Source: Candidimonas humi
GTDB lineage: Bacteria > Pseudomonadota > Gammaproteobacteria > Burkholderiales > Burkholderiaceae_B
Length of the DNA stretch: 64,000 nt
Reading direction: 5' to 3'
Assembly: GCF_019166065.1 (NCBI RefSeq)
Contig: NZ_JAHTBN010000012.1
Location: 1-64,000 of the forward strand
The notes beneath the pieces are model-generated. The model was not told where the DNA came from and did not search any database. It was given only the letters and a program-made list of their open reading frames with translations. Both the position numbers and the translations under genes were made by a program. Positions 43,200-52,153 of the stretch are shown piece after piece (within the stretch, counting starts at the first letter, position 1; every line of letters begins with the position of its first letter).

Positions 43200-43505
43200 A
43201 TGAGGCTAATCAACCTTGAACGGCTGGCAGCCGCTGCAGGCGCCTCGCTGGCAGTATCGACCTGTTTCGCCCAGGCCATCATCATTGCGCCGACGGCTCC
43301 GCCGCCGCCGCGCGTCGAGGTCGTGCCTGCGCCCCGGCCTGGCTATATATGGGATCAAGGCCGCTGGCGCTGGGCGCACGGACGCTATGTCTGGGTGCCG
43401 GGACACTGGCAGGGAGTCCGCCCCGGCCACCGCTGGATCCCGGGCCATTGGGTCCAGGGCCGTCGCGGCTGGCGCTGGATGGAAGGCCACTGGAGCCGGC
43501 GCTGA
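43200..43505 (+). CDS. YXWGXW repeat protein, secreted
   Basis: A 101-residue exported protein. A signal peptide covers residues 1-25 (ending FAQA). The mature part has a Pro-rich linker and then repeated aromatic units (GYIWDQGRWRW, RYVWVPGHW, HRWIPGHW, WRWMEGHW) that define YXWGXW-type envelope proteins. Function is unknown. ATG 43200 follows AAGGAG. A paralogue lies 84 bases downstream. Confidence 0.85.
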   Translation: MRLINLERLAAAAGASLAVSTCFAQAIIIAPTAPPPPRVEVVPAPRPGYIWDQGRWRWAHGRYVWVPGHWQGVRPGHRWIPGHWVQGRRGWRWMEGHWSRR

Positions 43506-43588
43506 AGGCCGGGTGCTGCGCCGCTGCCCCGCACCCAGGCGCGCGGCGGCTCGCCGCCGCGGCCTCCCCAAGCACAAGGAGAATTACA

Positions 43589-43810
43589 ATGAAGATAAGA
43601 TCGACACTGAGCGCCGTGCTGCTTGCCGGCGCCTGTTCCACGCTGCTGTCGGCCTGCGTGGTCGAGCCCGCCCGGCCGCCGCGGCCGGCGCCCCGGGTGG
43701 AAGTGATGCCGCGCGCCCCCGCACCCGGCTACCATTGGGTCAAGGGCCACTACCGCTGGTATGGCAACCAGTGGGCGTGGGTGCCCGGGCATTGGGTCCG
43801 CAACTATTAA
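43589..43810 (+). CDS. YXWGXW repeat lipoprotein
   Basis: A 73-residue lipoprotein: signal peptide with lipobox LLSAC (Cys at about residue 23), a Pro/Arg-rich linker, and two YXWGXW-like units (YHWVKGHYRW, WAWVPGHW). It is shorter than its upstream paralogue and differs in being lipid-anchored. The start follows AAGGAG. The two are probably co-transcribed. Confidence 0.84.
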   Translation: MKIRSTLSAVLLAGACSTLLSACVVEPARPPRPAPRVEVMPRAPAPGYHWVKGHYRWYGNQWAWVPGHWVRNY

Positions 43811-43837
43811 CCTGCGGGCCGGCCGCGGCGGCGCCGG

Positions 43838-45238
43838 TCAATGGCTGATGTGCTCCAGCGCCCGGCCGCGGGTGCTCGGCCCCAGCAGGATCATCACGAT
43901 GCCTACCAGCATCGAAATGCCGACGAAGGTCGCCACGCCCTGCACGCCGTAGCCATGCAGCAATATGCCGACCGCCAGGCCGGCGAAGGCCGCGGCCAGC
44001 CGGCTCCACGAATAGACGAAACCCACTGCGCGGGCGCGTACCCGCGTGGGGTACAGCTCGGCCTGATAATTGTGATAGGCGTACGACATGACATTGGCCG
44101 CCAGCGTGAACAACACGCCCAGCAGGATCAGCAGCCACGGCGCCGACGAGCGCGCGAACAACGCTATCACGATGGCCATGATCAACAGCCCCCCGATGAT
44201 CTGCGTCTTGCGCTCGATGCGATCGGCGAACAGGGTTCCCAGCAAGGGGCCGAACGGATTGGCGATGGCGATGATGAAGGCGTATTCCAGGCTGTGCGTG
44301 ACATGGATGCCGCGGCTGATCAATAGCGTCGGCACCCAGGCCGCGAAGCCATAGAAGCCGATGACCTGGGCCATGTTGAAAATGGACAGCAGCACCGTGC
44401 GCCCCAGATAGGGTGCGCGAAAGATTTCCGCAAGCGCGCCCTCTCCTTCTTTCTCGGGCCGCAGGGCCTGCGGCTGCGGCAGTGCCGTAAGGCCCTTCTC
44501 GGCCATGACTTTGCGCTCGATCTCGCTGACGATGCGGTCGGCTTGCGCGCCGCGCCCGTTGCGCGCCAGCCAGCGCGGGCTTTCGGGGATATGCCGGCGC
44601 AAGATCCAGACGATGATGGCGCCGACGGAACCGATCAGGATCAGCACCCGCCAGTACTCCAGGCCGAAGGGCCTGGTGCCTTTCATCACGAAAGCGAGAA
44701 AGGCGATGACGGGTACGACCGCGAATGTAATGAACTGATTGACGGCGTAGGCGCGGCCGCGCTCGGCGCTGGGAATCAGTTCCGAAATATAAGTATCGAT
44801 GGTGACCAGTTCCACGCCTATGCCGATGCCGGCGATGATGCGCCAGACGTTCAGCGCGAAGCCCGAAGTCTGGAATGCCATGATGGCGGTGCAGATCATG
44901 TACCAGATCAGCGACCAGGTGAAGATCTGGCGCCGGCCGAAACGATCGGCCACATAGCCGAATATGAGCGTGCCCAGCCACAGCCCCGCAAACGTGGCGA
45001 ATACGAAAGTGCCGAAACCGGCCACCGCGAGAGGCTCCAGGGACGCGAAGGCCCCGAGCGACTCGGGCTTGAACAGCCCCGACTGCACCATGCCGGGGGC
45101 CACGTAGCCGGTGAAGAACAAATCATAGAACTCGAACACGCCGCCCAGCGATATCAGTATCACCATGGTCCAGACCGTGCGCGACGGCGGCAGCCGGTCG
45201 AGTCTGGCCGCAATTTCCGCGGATTGTGGAACGTTCAT
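43838..45238 (-). CDS. MFS transporter (sugar/metabolite porter type)
   Basis: A 466-residue, twelve-helix MFS protein. Motifs are FEFYDLFFTGYVAPG in helix 1, GYVADRFGRRQIF in loop 2-3, ELIPSAERGRAYA and the PESPRWLARNGR motif of sugar-porter-like and aromatic acid transporters. ATG 45238 follows AGGAG. Its upstream leader contains a hairpin (45272-45294) and a 28-bp palindrome (45303-45330), suggesting regulated expression. Substrate unknown. Confidence 0.9.
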   Translation of the reverse strand: MNVPQSAEIAARLDRLPPSRTVWTMVILISLGGVFEFYDLFFTGYVAPGMVQSGLFKPESLGAFASLEPLAVAGFGTFVFATFAGLWLGTLIFGYVADRFGRRQIFTWSLIWYMICTAIMAFQTSGFALNVWRIIAGIGIGVELVTIDTYISELIPSAERGRAYAVNQFITFAVVPVIAFLAFVMKGTRPFGLEYWRVLILIGSVGAIIVWILRRHIPESPRWLARNGRGAQADRIVSEIERKVMAEKGLTALPQPQALRPEKEGEGALAEIFRAPYLGRTVLLSIFNMAQVIGFYGFAAWVPTLLISRGIHVTHSLEYAFIIAIANPFGPLLGTLFADRIERKTQIIGGLLIMAIVIALFARSSAPWLLILLGVLFTLAANVMSYAYHNYQAELYPTRVRARAVGFVYSWSRLAAAFAGLAVGILLHGYGVQGVATFVGISMLVGIVMILLGPSTRGRALEHISH

Positions 45239-45271
45239 GAATATCTCCTGCGCCTTCCGAATGATGAAGTC

Positions 45272-45294
45272 CGCCGGCGCTCACAACGCCGGCG
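45272..45294 (-). promoter_or_regulatory. leader hairpin of the MFS gene
   Basis: CGCCGGCG (45272-45279) and CGCCGGCG (45287-45294) form an 8-bp self-complementary stem with loop CTCACAA, 34 bases upstream of the start codon. It may affect mRNA stability or translation. Confidence 0.45.
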
Positions 45295-45302
45295 CGAGGC
45301 AG

Positions 45303-45330
45303 GGACATATCTACCCGGGTAGATACGTCC
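45303..45330. promoter_or_regulatory. 28-bp palindrome upstream of the MFS gene
   Basis: Two 14-base arms meet without a loop. The inner 18 bases, TATCTACCC and GGGTAGATA, are perfectly symmetric; one mismatch follows and then four more paired bases on each side. It is 65 bases upstream of the start codon, the position of a transcription factor operator. Confidence 0.6.
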
Positions 45331-45746
45331 GGCATGCCTGGGCGCCCGGCCCCAGCGGGCAAGACCGCCCGCAGCATGGTATAGCCGTCGCAGGACCTGC
45401 GTGGTGATGATTCGAGATGACTGGCCTCGCGGGCCGCGCGAGCCGCGTTGCGCGGGCATCGCTGTGTGTCATCGAACATGCGCCGCAATAGGCGGGCGCT
45501 CCTGCATCGGTGCGTTTAGCATAAGGCTAGTGCGGCCCATTTTCCAGCAGAATCCGCTGCTGCCGTCGCGCGCCGCGCACTTTGCCTCATGCCGCAGCTT
45601 GCGGGATGATGAAATTAAGCAATCTGTCAGTAAATGCGCGGCCTGCCGGCGTGCTCGCCCATGCAGGCATGCGACTGCCGTGGCCGGCCGCGGACCGCCA
45701 TCGGACATCGAACCGGGCGCGCCGCCGCCCGAAGCGCCGGCGCCAC

Positions 45747-45773
45747 AAAAAAAGAAGCCCCTGGTAAAGGGGC
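45747..45773 (-). terminator. intrinsic terminator of the porin gene
   Basis: On the minus strand a six-pair GC stem (GCCCCT/AGGGGC) is followed by TTCTTTTTTT, seventy-odd bases after the porin stop. A second hairpin with a 9-bp stem (45814-45834) lies right after the stop and lacks a T-tract. Confidence 0.8.
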
Positions 45774-45845
45774 CAGATAGCGCTCTGCTCGCTTGCGCCG
45801 TGCAACAGGAACTCCCGGCCGCGCTGCGGCCGGGCTTATTCGTGG

Positions 45846-46946
45846 TCAGAATTGATGGCGGATGCCGACGCCGGCCGTGGCGGCCTTCATGCTGCCTTCG
45901 GGCTGGAACAGCACATGGTGTGCATACGAGGCCATGGCGTACAGGTCGGTACGCTTGGACAGCGAATAGTCGTAGCCCAGGCTGTAGACATGCTGCGTGT
46001 AGGAATCGTCGTTGGGATCGGCCATGGTCCACGACGCCATCAGCTTGCCATTCGACGTAACCGGAACGCTCGCGCCCACGGTGTACGAGTTCACGCGCAG
46101 GCCGCTGCGCGCCCACATATTGCTGGGCACGCTGTCGCCGATGTTCGGGCCGGAGAACCAGCCGTTGCGCGTCTGCCCATAAGCAGCGTACAGCTTGACC
46201 ACGTCGAAGTCATAGCTCAGCGCCAGATCCAGGGAACGGACGTTGATGCCATGCTCGCCGATGACCGGGCCGTTATCGGCAGTCTTGAACTGGTCGTAGA
46301 CCAGGGCGGCGCCCAGCGGACCATTGTCATAGCGCACGCCGGCGGTAAGCGCGCGGGTGTTGGGTTCCCCGTCGCCGCTATGGCGGAACTCTTGCGAGCC
46401 GGATGCGTTGAAGGAATAGCCTATGCCCGCCTGGAAGCCCGAGAAATTCGGCGTCTGGTACATGACCATATTGTCATAACGCAACTCGTTGGCCGAACTG
46501 AAGGCGGTGCCAACCGAAGCCTGGCCGTAGTTATATCCGAAGGGGCTGGCCACGTTGGCGAAATACTTCGAAGCGATGTTGGTCTGGCGGCCCAGATCGA
46601 TGCGCCCCCAGGAATCGGAGCGCAGACCCACGGTCGCCTGCCGGCCGAAGAGCCGGTCGTCCTGCTGCGAGTAGCCGGTGCGCGCATCGAAACCGCTTTC
46701 GAGCTGGAACGTCGCCTGCAGGCCGTCGCCGAGATCCTCGGTTCCCTTCAAGCCCCACAAGCTGCCGCTCGCCAGCCCGTTGCTGAGGCCAAACCGGGAA
46801 CGCTTGCCGCTGCCGCCGCGAACCTGCGTATAGCTTATGCCCTCATCGACCACGCCGTAGAGCGTTACCGAAGTTTCGGCGTAAGCCATTGCCGACATAG
46901 CAAATGCGCCACCGGCCAGAGCCAGCTTCAGCCATTTTTGTTCCAT
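45846..46946 (-). CDS. outer membrane porin, Bordetella type
   Basis: A 366-residue trimeric general porin. The signal peptide (residues 1-22, ending AYAETSVTLYG) leads into the typical VTLYGVVDEGI first strand. SRFGLSNGLASGSLWGLKGTEDLG, the aromatic-alternating beta strands and the C-terminal GVGIRHQF ending in Phe are diagnostic. ATG 46946 follows AAGGGG. It allows passive diffusion of small anions or solutes. The upstream 120 bases are AT-rich, fitting a strong promoter. Confidence 0.94.
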   Translation of the reverse strand: MEQKWLKLALAGGAFAMSAMAYAETSVTLYGVVDEGISYTQVRGGSGKRSRFGLSNGLASGSLWGLKGTEDLGDGLQATFQLESGFDARTGYSQQDDRLFGRQATVGLRSDSWGRIDLGRQTNIASKYFANVASPFGYNYGQASVGTAFSSANELRYDNMVMYQTPNFSGFQAGIGYSFNASGSQEFRHSGDGEPNTRALTAGVRYDNGPLGAALVYDQFKTADNGPVIGEHGINVRSLDLALSYDFDVVKLYAAYGQTRNGWFSGPNIGDSVPSNMWARSGLRVNSYTVGASVPVTSNGKLMASWTMADPNDDSYTQHVYSLGYDYSLSKRTDLYAMASYAHHVLFQPEGSMKAATAGVGIRHQF

Positions 46947-47313
46947 TGATATCCCCTTAGCGCCCATCGGATCCGCGGTTCCCGCCATCGGGTAGCCTGC
47001 GTCAGCCGACTCTACAATTAATACACATAAAGTTTATAAAGAGGCGGCGTCTGCGTATGTAAATAAATATACGGTGATGTATATAGATATTGGGGAAGCA
47101 TCAAGCGGAGGGCTGCAGACAAGGCCGGAAAACCTTGCCAGGCGCAGCGCTGCGCCATGCCACGTCCCTGCCCTAGGCACCGGCTCGTTCGGGCGCGAGA
47201 CCGCCTCTACAAGCCGCGAGGCATAGGCATCAGGCGAACGCGCACCGCAGCGCGCTCATGCCATTGTTACAGGCAACATGGTGGGACACTGCATTACCAT
47301 TGGACACATCGGC
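46947..47313. other. 367-base region upstream of the porin gene
   Basis: No gene. AT-rich DNA at about 47010-47090 (several TATA-like and TTTATA motifs) probably carries the porin promoter. A perfect 16-bp palindrome, GGCGCAGC-GCTGCGCC, lies at 47141-47156, with a smaller CAAGG/CCTTG hairpin just before it (about 47119-47137), perhaps marking the end of the convergent transcription unit. Confidence 0.5.
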
Positions 47314-48264
47314 TCAGCGGCTGGCCGCATCCAGCAAGGCCTGCTGTGCGGGGCCGAGTTCAAGGCTCACGGATCGCACCAGGCTTTCGAGCTGGCGTTG
47401 CGTAGTGGCGCTGGCAATCGGCGCAGTCACGCCGGGGCGCGCCATCACCCAGGCAAGCGCCACTTCGGCCATGCTGGCATCCAGGCTCTGGGCCGCCTGC
47501 TCGAGCGCTTCGAGGATACGTGCGCCGCGCGCGTCCAGGTACTTGGCCACGCGGGTTCCGCGCACGCTCTTGCTCAAATCGGCCTTGGACCGGTACTTGC
47601 CCGACAGAAAGCCCGAGGCCAGCGAATAGTAGGTGATGACGCCTATGTCTTCACGTATCGCGAGTTCGCTCAGCGCGCCGTCGAAAGCGGCCCTGTCATA
47701 CAGGTTGTACTCGGGCTGCAGCACGTCGTAGCGTGGCAGGCCTTTGCTGCGCGCCACTTCCAGCGACTCGGCCAATTGCTCCGCGTTCAGGTTGGACGCT
47801 CCGATCGCGCGGACCTTGCCCTGCTCTTTCAGTTTTTGATACGCGCCCAGCGTTTCTTCGTACGGCGTCGCCGGGTCGAACCAGTGCGACAAATATAGAT
47901 CGATGTGATCGGTCTGCAAGCGGCGCAGCGAATCTTCCACCGCCTGCATGATCCATCTTTCGGACAGGCCTTTCTTTTCCTTGCTGAACTCGGAACCGAC
48001 CTTGGTGATGAGCGTGATCTTGTCGCGATTGGCCGGCCGCGCGGCCAGCCACTTGCCTATGATGGTTTCGGATTCCCCGCCTTTGTTGCCCGGCGCCCAG
48101 GCCGAGTAGATGTCGGCGGTGTCGATCGCATCGAGCCCAGCGTCCACCCAGGCATCGAGCAGGCCGAAGGAAGTCTTTTCATCCGCCGTCCAGCCGAACA
48201 CATTACCGCCGAATACCAAGGGCGCGATTTCAAGACCGGTTCTGCCCAACATGCGTTTTTGCAT
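47314..48264 (-). CDS. aldo/keto reductase
   Basis: A 316-residue aldo/keto reductase of the Tas/YajO-like group. The tetrad is seen as Asp and Tyr in AIDTADIYSAW, Lys in LITKVGSEF and His in YLSHWFD. The chain begins MQKRMLGRTGLEIAPLVFGG, the standard N-terminus. It stands alone; the substrate is unknown. Confidence 0.93.
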   Translation of the reverse strand: MQKRMLGRTGLEIAPLVFGGNVFGWTADEKTSFGLLDAWVDAGLDAIDTADIYSAWAPGNKGGESETIIGKWLAARPANRDKITLITKVGSEFSKEKKGLSERWIMQAVEDSLRRLQTDHIDLYLSHWFDPATPYEETLGAYQKLKEQGKVRAIGASNLNAEQLAESLEVARSKGLPRYDVLQPEYNLYDRAAFDGALSELAIREDIGVITYYSLASGFLSGKYRSKADLSKSVRGTRVAKYLDARGARILEALEQAAQSLDASMAEVALAWVMARPGVTAPIASATTQRQLESLVRSVSLELGPAQQALLDAASR

Positions 48265-48573
48265 CGATGCACCTCTGCTTTGCTACTGACAGGAATCCGG
48301 CGGCCGCCGGCCCGCAAAAGCAGCGCCGGCCAGAAGTATCCAAGCCGGCCGGCGCTGTTCTTTACATTTCTTTTATACCACCATGGCGACGACGGCCGCG
48401 GAGAGATAAACTTTGTAACTACGAATGCCGCTGCGCCATTGGTTTGAAATATTTTTGATGCTCAAATAGAGCCAAGGCAGGAACCGACCCGCCTTCCGCA
48501 TGACGGATCTTCGGGCATCGTGACAACCCGCGGCGTCGCGGATCGTAGCACCACAAACAGCAGGAGCCTTTAC
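48265..48573. other. 309-base divergent region
   Basis: A strong hairpin, CAGCGCCGGC (48321-48330) with GCCGGCGCTG (48348-48357), is followed on the plus strand by T-rich sequence to 48375. It resembles an intrinsic terminator, although no plus-strand gene lies immediately upstream. A promoter for the RcnB-like gene should be in the AT-rich 48430-48470. Confidence 0.5.
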
Positions 48574-48966
48574 ATGAAAATGAAAAGCAAGATCCTTGTC
48601 TCCACCTTTGTAGCCGCCTGTCTTGCAGGCAGTTCCGCTCTGGCGCAAGGCTATGACCATCGTGGGCCCCAGCATTCGGCGCCGCCGGCCATACGTCACG
48701 CCCCGCCGCCACGCCATGCGGCACCCCCGCATCGCCCCCCTCATCCGGTCGAGCACCGGGGACGCGGAGCCGGCCCGCATCATAACTTCTACAAAGGCGA
48801 TCGCCTGCCCTCCGAATACCGGAGCCGGCAATATGTCATAGACAACTGGCGCGCCCATCACCTCAGCGCACCTCCGCGCGGCTATTACTGGGTGCAAGCC
48901 GGGGGCGACTACGTGCTTGCCGCCATCGCCACTGGCCTCATCGCCCAGATCGTGCTGAGCAACTGA
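48574..48966 (+). CDS. RcnB family periplasmic protein
   Basis: A 130-residue exported protein. The signal peptide ends at about residue 25 (ALAQGYD). A His/Pro-rich segment (residues 30-70) precedes the RcnB core: YKGDRLPSEYRSRQYVIDNWRAHHL, the APPRGYYWVQ loop and GGDYVLAAIATG ending. RcnB in enterics helps control Ni/Co efflux; here no rcnA or rcnR is visible, so the metal link is inferred. ATG 48574 follows CAGGAG. Confidence 0.9.
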   Translation: MKMKSKILVSTFVAACLAGSSALAQGYDHRGPQHSAPPAIRHAPPPRHAAPPHRPPHPVEHRGRGAGPHHNFYKGDRLPSEYRSRQYVIDNWRAHHLSAPPRGYYWVQAGGDYVLAAIATGLIAQIVLSN

Positions 48967-48990
48967 TAGTCGCTGCAACAACAGCGCACA

Positions 48991-50859
48991 TCACGCTGGA
49001 ACCCGGCCCTCGCGGCCGGGTTTTTCTATTTCGGACCGCGCCGCACTGCGGCTGCTCTCGACGTCCGGAGGAAACAGGCTGAGCACTGTCCATCCCGCCT
49101 CGACGTCCGGCCTGCGTTCGGTGGTGTAGGGCTCGGCCAGCCCCTTGGGCGAGAGCGCGAACAAGGGCATGAGCCGCCCGCCGTAGCTCTCGCAGTATTG
49201 CTCGAATCCGAAAGCCTCGGTCAGGCTGGTCGCGCGTATGGCGCCGCCCTGGCCCAGCAGGCTCGCCAGCTTCCAGTAGGTAGCGTCTTCGGCAAACAGG
49301 CTGCGGCCGCGATGCGGAGACGCCACCTTGTGCTTGCGCGCGACATCGTCGCGGCGCGAACTGGGCAACACATAGACGCGATTCTTGCCGAACTCGTCGC
49401 GGTAGCGGGTGGTCACGAGCGCGTTGAAGTCGTCGCGCGGCCCCAGCGCCAGCATGCTGCCCAGGCCGGACAAGTCCAGGTTGCGCTGCGCGTGTTCGGA
49501 CACCGGGCTGCCGTAATAGGTCGGCAGGCCTTGCATGCGCGCCCGGGCGATGGCGTCCCAATCGCTGCTGCACAGGCGCACCGGAACGCCCTCGGTTTGC
49601 AGGGCCAGGCCTATGGCCAGGGCCACCGGATTCGCGCCCACGATCAGGAAGCCCACCGGGTCGGGCTCGGCCACCCGTAGCGCCACGGCCATGGCCCTGG
49701 CGGTGGCGCTTTGCAGCACCACGGTGCCGATGATGACCACGAAAGTCAGCGGCAGCAATTGATCGGCATGCGGCAGGCCCAGATGCTGCAGTCGGATGGC
49801 GAACAGCGCCGACACCGCCGCGGCGACAATGCCGCGCGGCGCGATCCAGGCCAGCAGCGCCCGCTCGCGCCAGGGCAGCCCCGAGCCCCAGGTGGCGAAC
49901 GCGACTTTCAGCGGCCTGGCCACGAACAACATCGCGGCCAGCACGGCCGGCCCGCGCCAGCCCAGTTGCAGCAAAGAACCCAGGTCCATGCGTGCGGCCA
50001 GGATGATGAACAGCGCCGACAGCAGCATGAGGCTAAGGGTTTCCTTGAACTCGAGGATTTCGTCGACCGGCAGGTCGGGCTGGTTGGCCATCCAGATGCC
50101 CATGATGGTCACGCTCAGCAGGCCCGATTCGGAATGCATGGCGTTGGACAAGGCAAAGACCGCGAACACCACAGCCAGCACGGTCACGTTCACCAGATAG
50201 TCGGCCAGCCAGTTGCGCCGCAGTACCTCGCCCAGGGCGATACCCGCGACCAGGCCCATACCGGCGCCGATGATCACGATTTCGCCGAACGTCAGCAGGG
50301 TATGCCCCCAGACCATGCCGCCCTGGATGGAGGCGATGAATTCATAAGTCAGCACCGCCAGCAGCGCACCCAGCGGATCGATGACTATGCCTTCCCAGCG
50401 CAGCGTGTTGGCCACGCGCGCCACCGGCCGCACGGTGCGCAACAGCGGCGCGATGACCGTGGGCCCGGTCACTACGGTAATGGCGCCGAACAGGAAGGAG
50501 AGCCGCCAGGGAAACCGCATGATCCAGTGCGCGGCCAGCGTGGTGACCAGCCAGGTGATCATCATGCCCGCCCCGACCAGCCTGCGCACTACCCTTTCAA
50601 GGCCGCGGATCTCGTGCAGTTGCAGAGTCAGGCTGCCTTCGAACAAGATGACCGCCACCGACAGGGAAATGAATGGAAAGAGCAGGTTTCCGAACAACGC
50701 GTCGGGATGCAGCCACCCCGCCACCGGCCCAAGCAGCAGGCCGGCTATCAGCAGGAACAAAATAGCCGGCAAGTGCACGCGCCATGCGGCCCATTGGCAC
50801 AAGACTCCGACGATGCCGATACCGGCCAGGACGACGATATGATGCTCGGTCAAAATCAA
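48991..50859 (-). CDS. CPA1-type cation:proton antiporter with RCK-N domain
   Basis: A 622-residue protein. Twelve to thirteen transmembrane helices (residues 1-390) form the NhaP/CPA1 antiporter unit, with the characteristic FLFGAITVVTGPTVIAPLL segment and the WIAPRGIVAAAVSALFA helix. A Rossmann RCK/TrkA-N-like domain (FLIVGANPVALAIGLAL) follows from about residue 400. It exchanges Na+ or K+ for H+. The start is a TTG: 50859, or the TTG at 50853, which is better spaced from GGGAGG. Confidence 0.9.
   Translation of the reverse strand: MILTEHHIVVLAGIGIVGVLCQWAAWRVHLPAILFLLIAGLLLGPVAGWLHPDALFGNLLFPFISLSVAVILFEGSLTLQLHEIRGLERVVRRLVGAGMMITWLVTTLAAHWIMRFPWRLSFLFGAITVVTGPTVIAPLLRTVRPVARVANTLRWEGIVIDPLGALLAVLTYEFIASIQGGMVWGHTLLTFGEIVIIGAGMGLVAGIALGEVLRRNWLADYLVNVTVLAVVFAVFALSNAMHSESGLLSVTIMGIWMANQPDLPVDEILEFKETLSLMLLSALFIILAARMDLGSLLQLGWRGPAVLAAMLFVARPLKVAFATWGSGLPWRERALLAWIAPRGIVAAAVSALFAIRLQHLGLPHADQLLPLTFVVIIGTVVLQSATARAMAVALRVAEPDPVGFLIVGANPVALAIGLALQTEGVPVRLCSSDWDAIARARMQGLPTYYGSPVSEHAQRNLDLSGLGSMLALGPRDDFNALVTTRYRDEFGKNRVYVLPSSRRDDVARKHKVASPHRGRSLFAEDATYWKLASLLGQGGAIRATSLTEAFGFEQYCESYGGRLMPLFALSPKGLAEPYTTERRPDVEAGWTVLSLFPPDVESSRSAARSEIEKPGREGRVPA
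49002..49025 (+). terminator. terminator of the rcnB-like gene
   Basis: CCCGGCC (49002-49008) and GGCCGGG (49014-49020) form a 7-bp stem followed by TTTTT. It terminates the plus-strand gene yet lies inside the coding end of the convergent antiporter gene. Confidence 0.8.
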
Positions 50860-51358
50860 AGCCCTCCCGGCGCAGCACGATACCGGCCCTCGGGAATGTG
50901 TGCATGCGCAGGGGCCGTTGCAGGGACATTATCCTCCTGCGCCTGCGCGGCGCCGTCTTTCGCATGGCGGCGAGGCAGCGCCCATGAGTCCCCGCGGCCT
51001 GGAACGGCCGCAATGCGCGAACCGGACGTTACCGGGAGTCATTCGAGTTACAGGCGCATCTCTTTGTTAAGTAGATGTTGCGCTTGCGGCCAGTACGCGG
51101 GCCCGTGCCTCCGTCTATGCCAAGGACGGGCCGCAAGCACGATAGCCCGTGCCGCGACCTGTTACATTTTGCCGCTCGCAGGCTTGACCCGGCAAATCGG
51201 CGCCAGTTAGTGTGGCCATGTCAAGACCAGGGAAACTCGAAACGAAGCACCCGTCCGCGCAGCTCAGGAACAATATCGCCAACCATCGGCGCCAATGCCG
51301 AACAAACCGGCGCCGGCATGTCGCAGACCGACATGTTCCCGACTAAAGGAGAATCATC
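50860..51358. other. 499-base intergenic region
   Basis: This lies between the antiporter and the DUF1328 gene. I see no protein gene, RNA gene or strong repeat in it. A less GC-rich segment at 51050-51080 could be promoter DNA for either neighbour. Confidence 0.5.
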
Positions 51359-51520
51359 ATGCTGTACTATGCGGTCGTTTTCTTCATCATTGCCATCATC
51401 GCAGCCGTGCTGGGATTCGGCGGCATAGCGGCCGGCGCCGCTTCGATCGCCCAGATCCTGTTCTACATCTTTCTGGTGCTGGCCGTGCTCACCCTGCTAC
51501 GCGGGCTGTTCCGCAAGTAA
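51359..51520 (+). CDS. DUF1328 family small membrane protein (YtjA-like)
   Basis: A 53-residue protein, [20 protein letters not shown] at its start, with two hydrophobic helices separated by GGIAAGAAS and ending LLRGLFRK. This is the standard size and pattern of DUF1328. AAAGGAG precedes the ATG. Function unknown; family members respond to envelope or osmotic stress. Its 3' end overlaps the 3' end of the convergent ribH by 58 bases. Confidence 0.9.
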   Translation: MLYYAVVFFIIAIIAAVLGFGGIAAGAASIAQILFYIFLVLAVLTLLRGLFRK

Positions 51521-52056
51521 GGGGGGGCCGGGGCGCCGACGGGCGCAAGGCCGGGGCCTTGCAGCGCCCGCAAGCCGGCAACCGTCGACAAGCAGGCATG
51601 GGCCGCCTCGGCGCCCTTGACCTGCATATGGCCGCGGAAGAACGAGACATGCTCGGCCTGGGCATTGAAGTTCTGCGGCGTCAATACTGCCGATATCACC
51701 GGTACGCCGGTCGAAAGCTGGACCTGCATGAGGCCGTCTATGACCGCTTGCGCCACGAATTCGTGGCGATAAATGCCGCCGTCGACGACGAACCCGGCCG
51801 CCACTATCACATCGTAGCGCCCGCTGCGGGCCAGGTACTGGGCATGCAGCGGCAGCTCGAACGCGCCGGGAACCTCAAAGGCGTCGACGATGTCGTGCTG
51901 GCCGGCGCGCGCCCGCAACGTCGAACAGAAAGCCTCGCGGCATTCGTCCACGATGTCCCTATGCCAGCAGGATTGCACGAAGGCGACCCTGAGCGCGCCG
52001 CGCACGGCATCGCCCGCGGAGGGAACGGCTGCAGGGGAAATTTTCGGGGGATACAT
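51463..52056 (-). CDS. ribH: 6,7-dimethyl-8-ribityllumazine synthase, type 2
   Basis: The penultimate enzyme of riboflavin synthesis, 197 residues. [15 protein letters not shown] at residues 29-43 has Trp31, typical of the Brucella-type RibH2 (type 2). [29 protein letters not shown] and the AEHVSFF region match the active site. Residues past about 165 form a 32-residue tail unlike the family that runs antisense to the DUF1328 gene. It is expressed from an FMN riboswitch leader, so transcription or translation falls when flavin is ample. Other rib genes are not nearby. Confidence 0.93.
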   Translation of the reverse strand: MYPPKISPAAVPSAGDAVRGALRVAFVQSCWHRDIVDECREAFCSTLRARAGQHDIVDAFEVPGAFELPLHAQYLARSGRYDVIVAAGFVVDGGIYRHEFVAQAVIDGLMQVQLSTGVPVISAVLTPQNFNAQAEHVSFFRGHMQVKGAEAAHACLSTVAGLRALQGPGLAPVGAPAPPYLRNSPRSRVSTASTRKM

Positions 52057-52153
52057 TCTGTGTAGCTCCTATTTATCAATGTCGCATAAATAGGGCGCAG
52101 AGCGATCGCGCGGGAGCCCGCCCGCATCGGCGCGGACACACAGCCGCAGACCC

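Larger units (their letters stand above)
45239..45845. other. 607-base intergenic region
   Basis: No gene is supported. It holds, from left to right, a leader hairpin (45272-45294), the 28-bp palindrome (45303-45330), and the porin terminator (45747-45773). Open frames in 45400-45745 show no codon bias or homology that I recognise. Confidence 0.55.

Noticed and set aside
45401-46060. A 219-codon plus-strand frame before and across the porin end
   Set aside because: Low-complexity Arg/Pro/Ala product running through the porin terminator; no coding signal.
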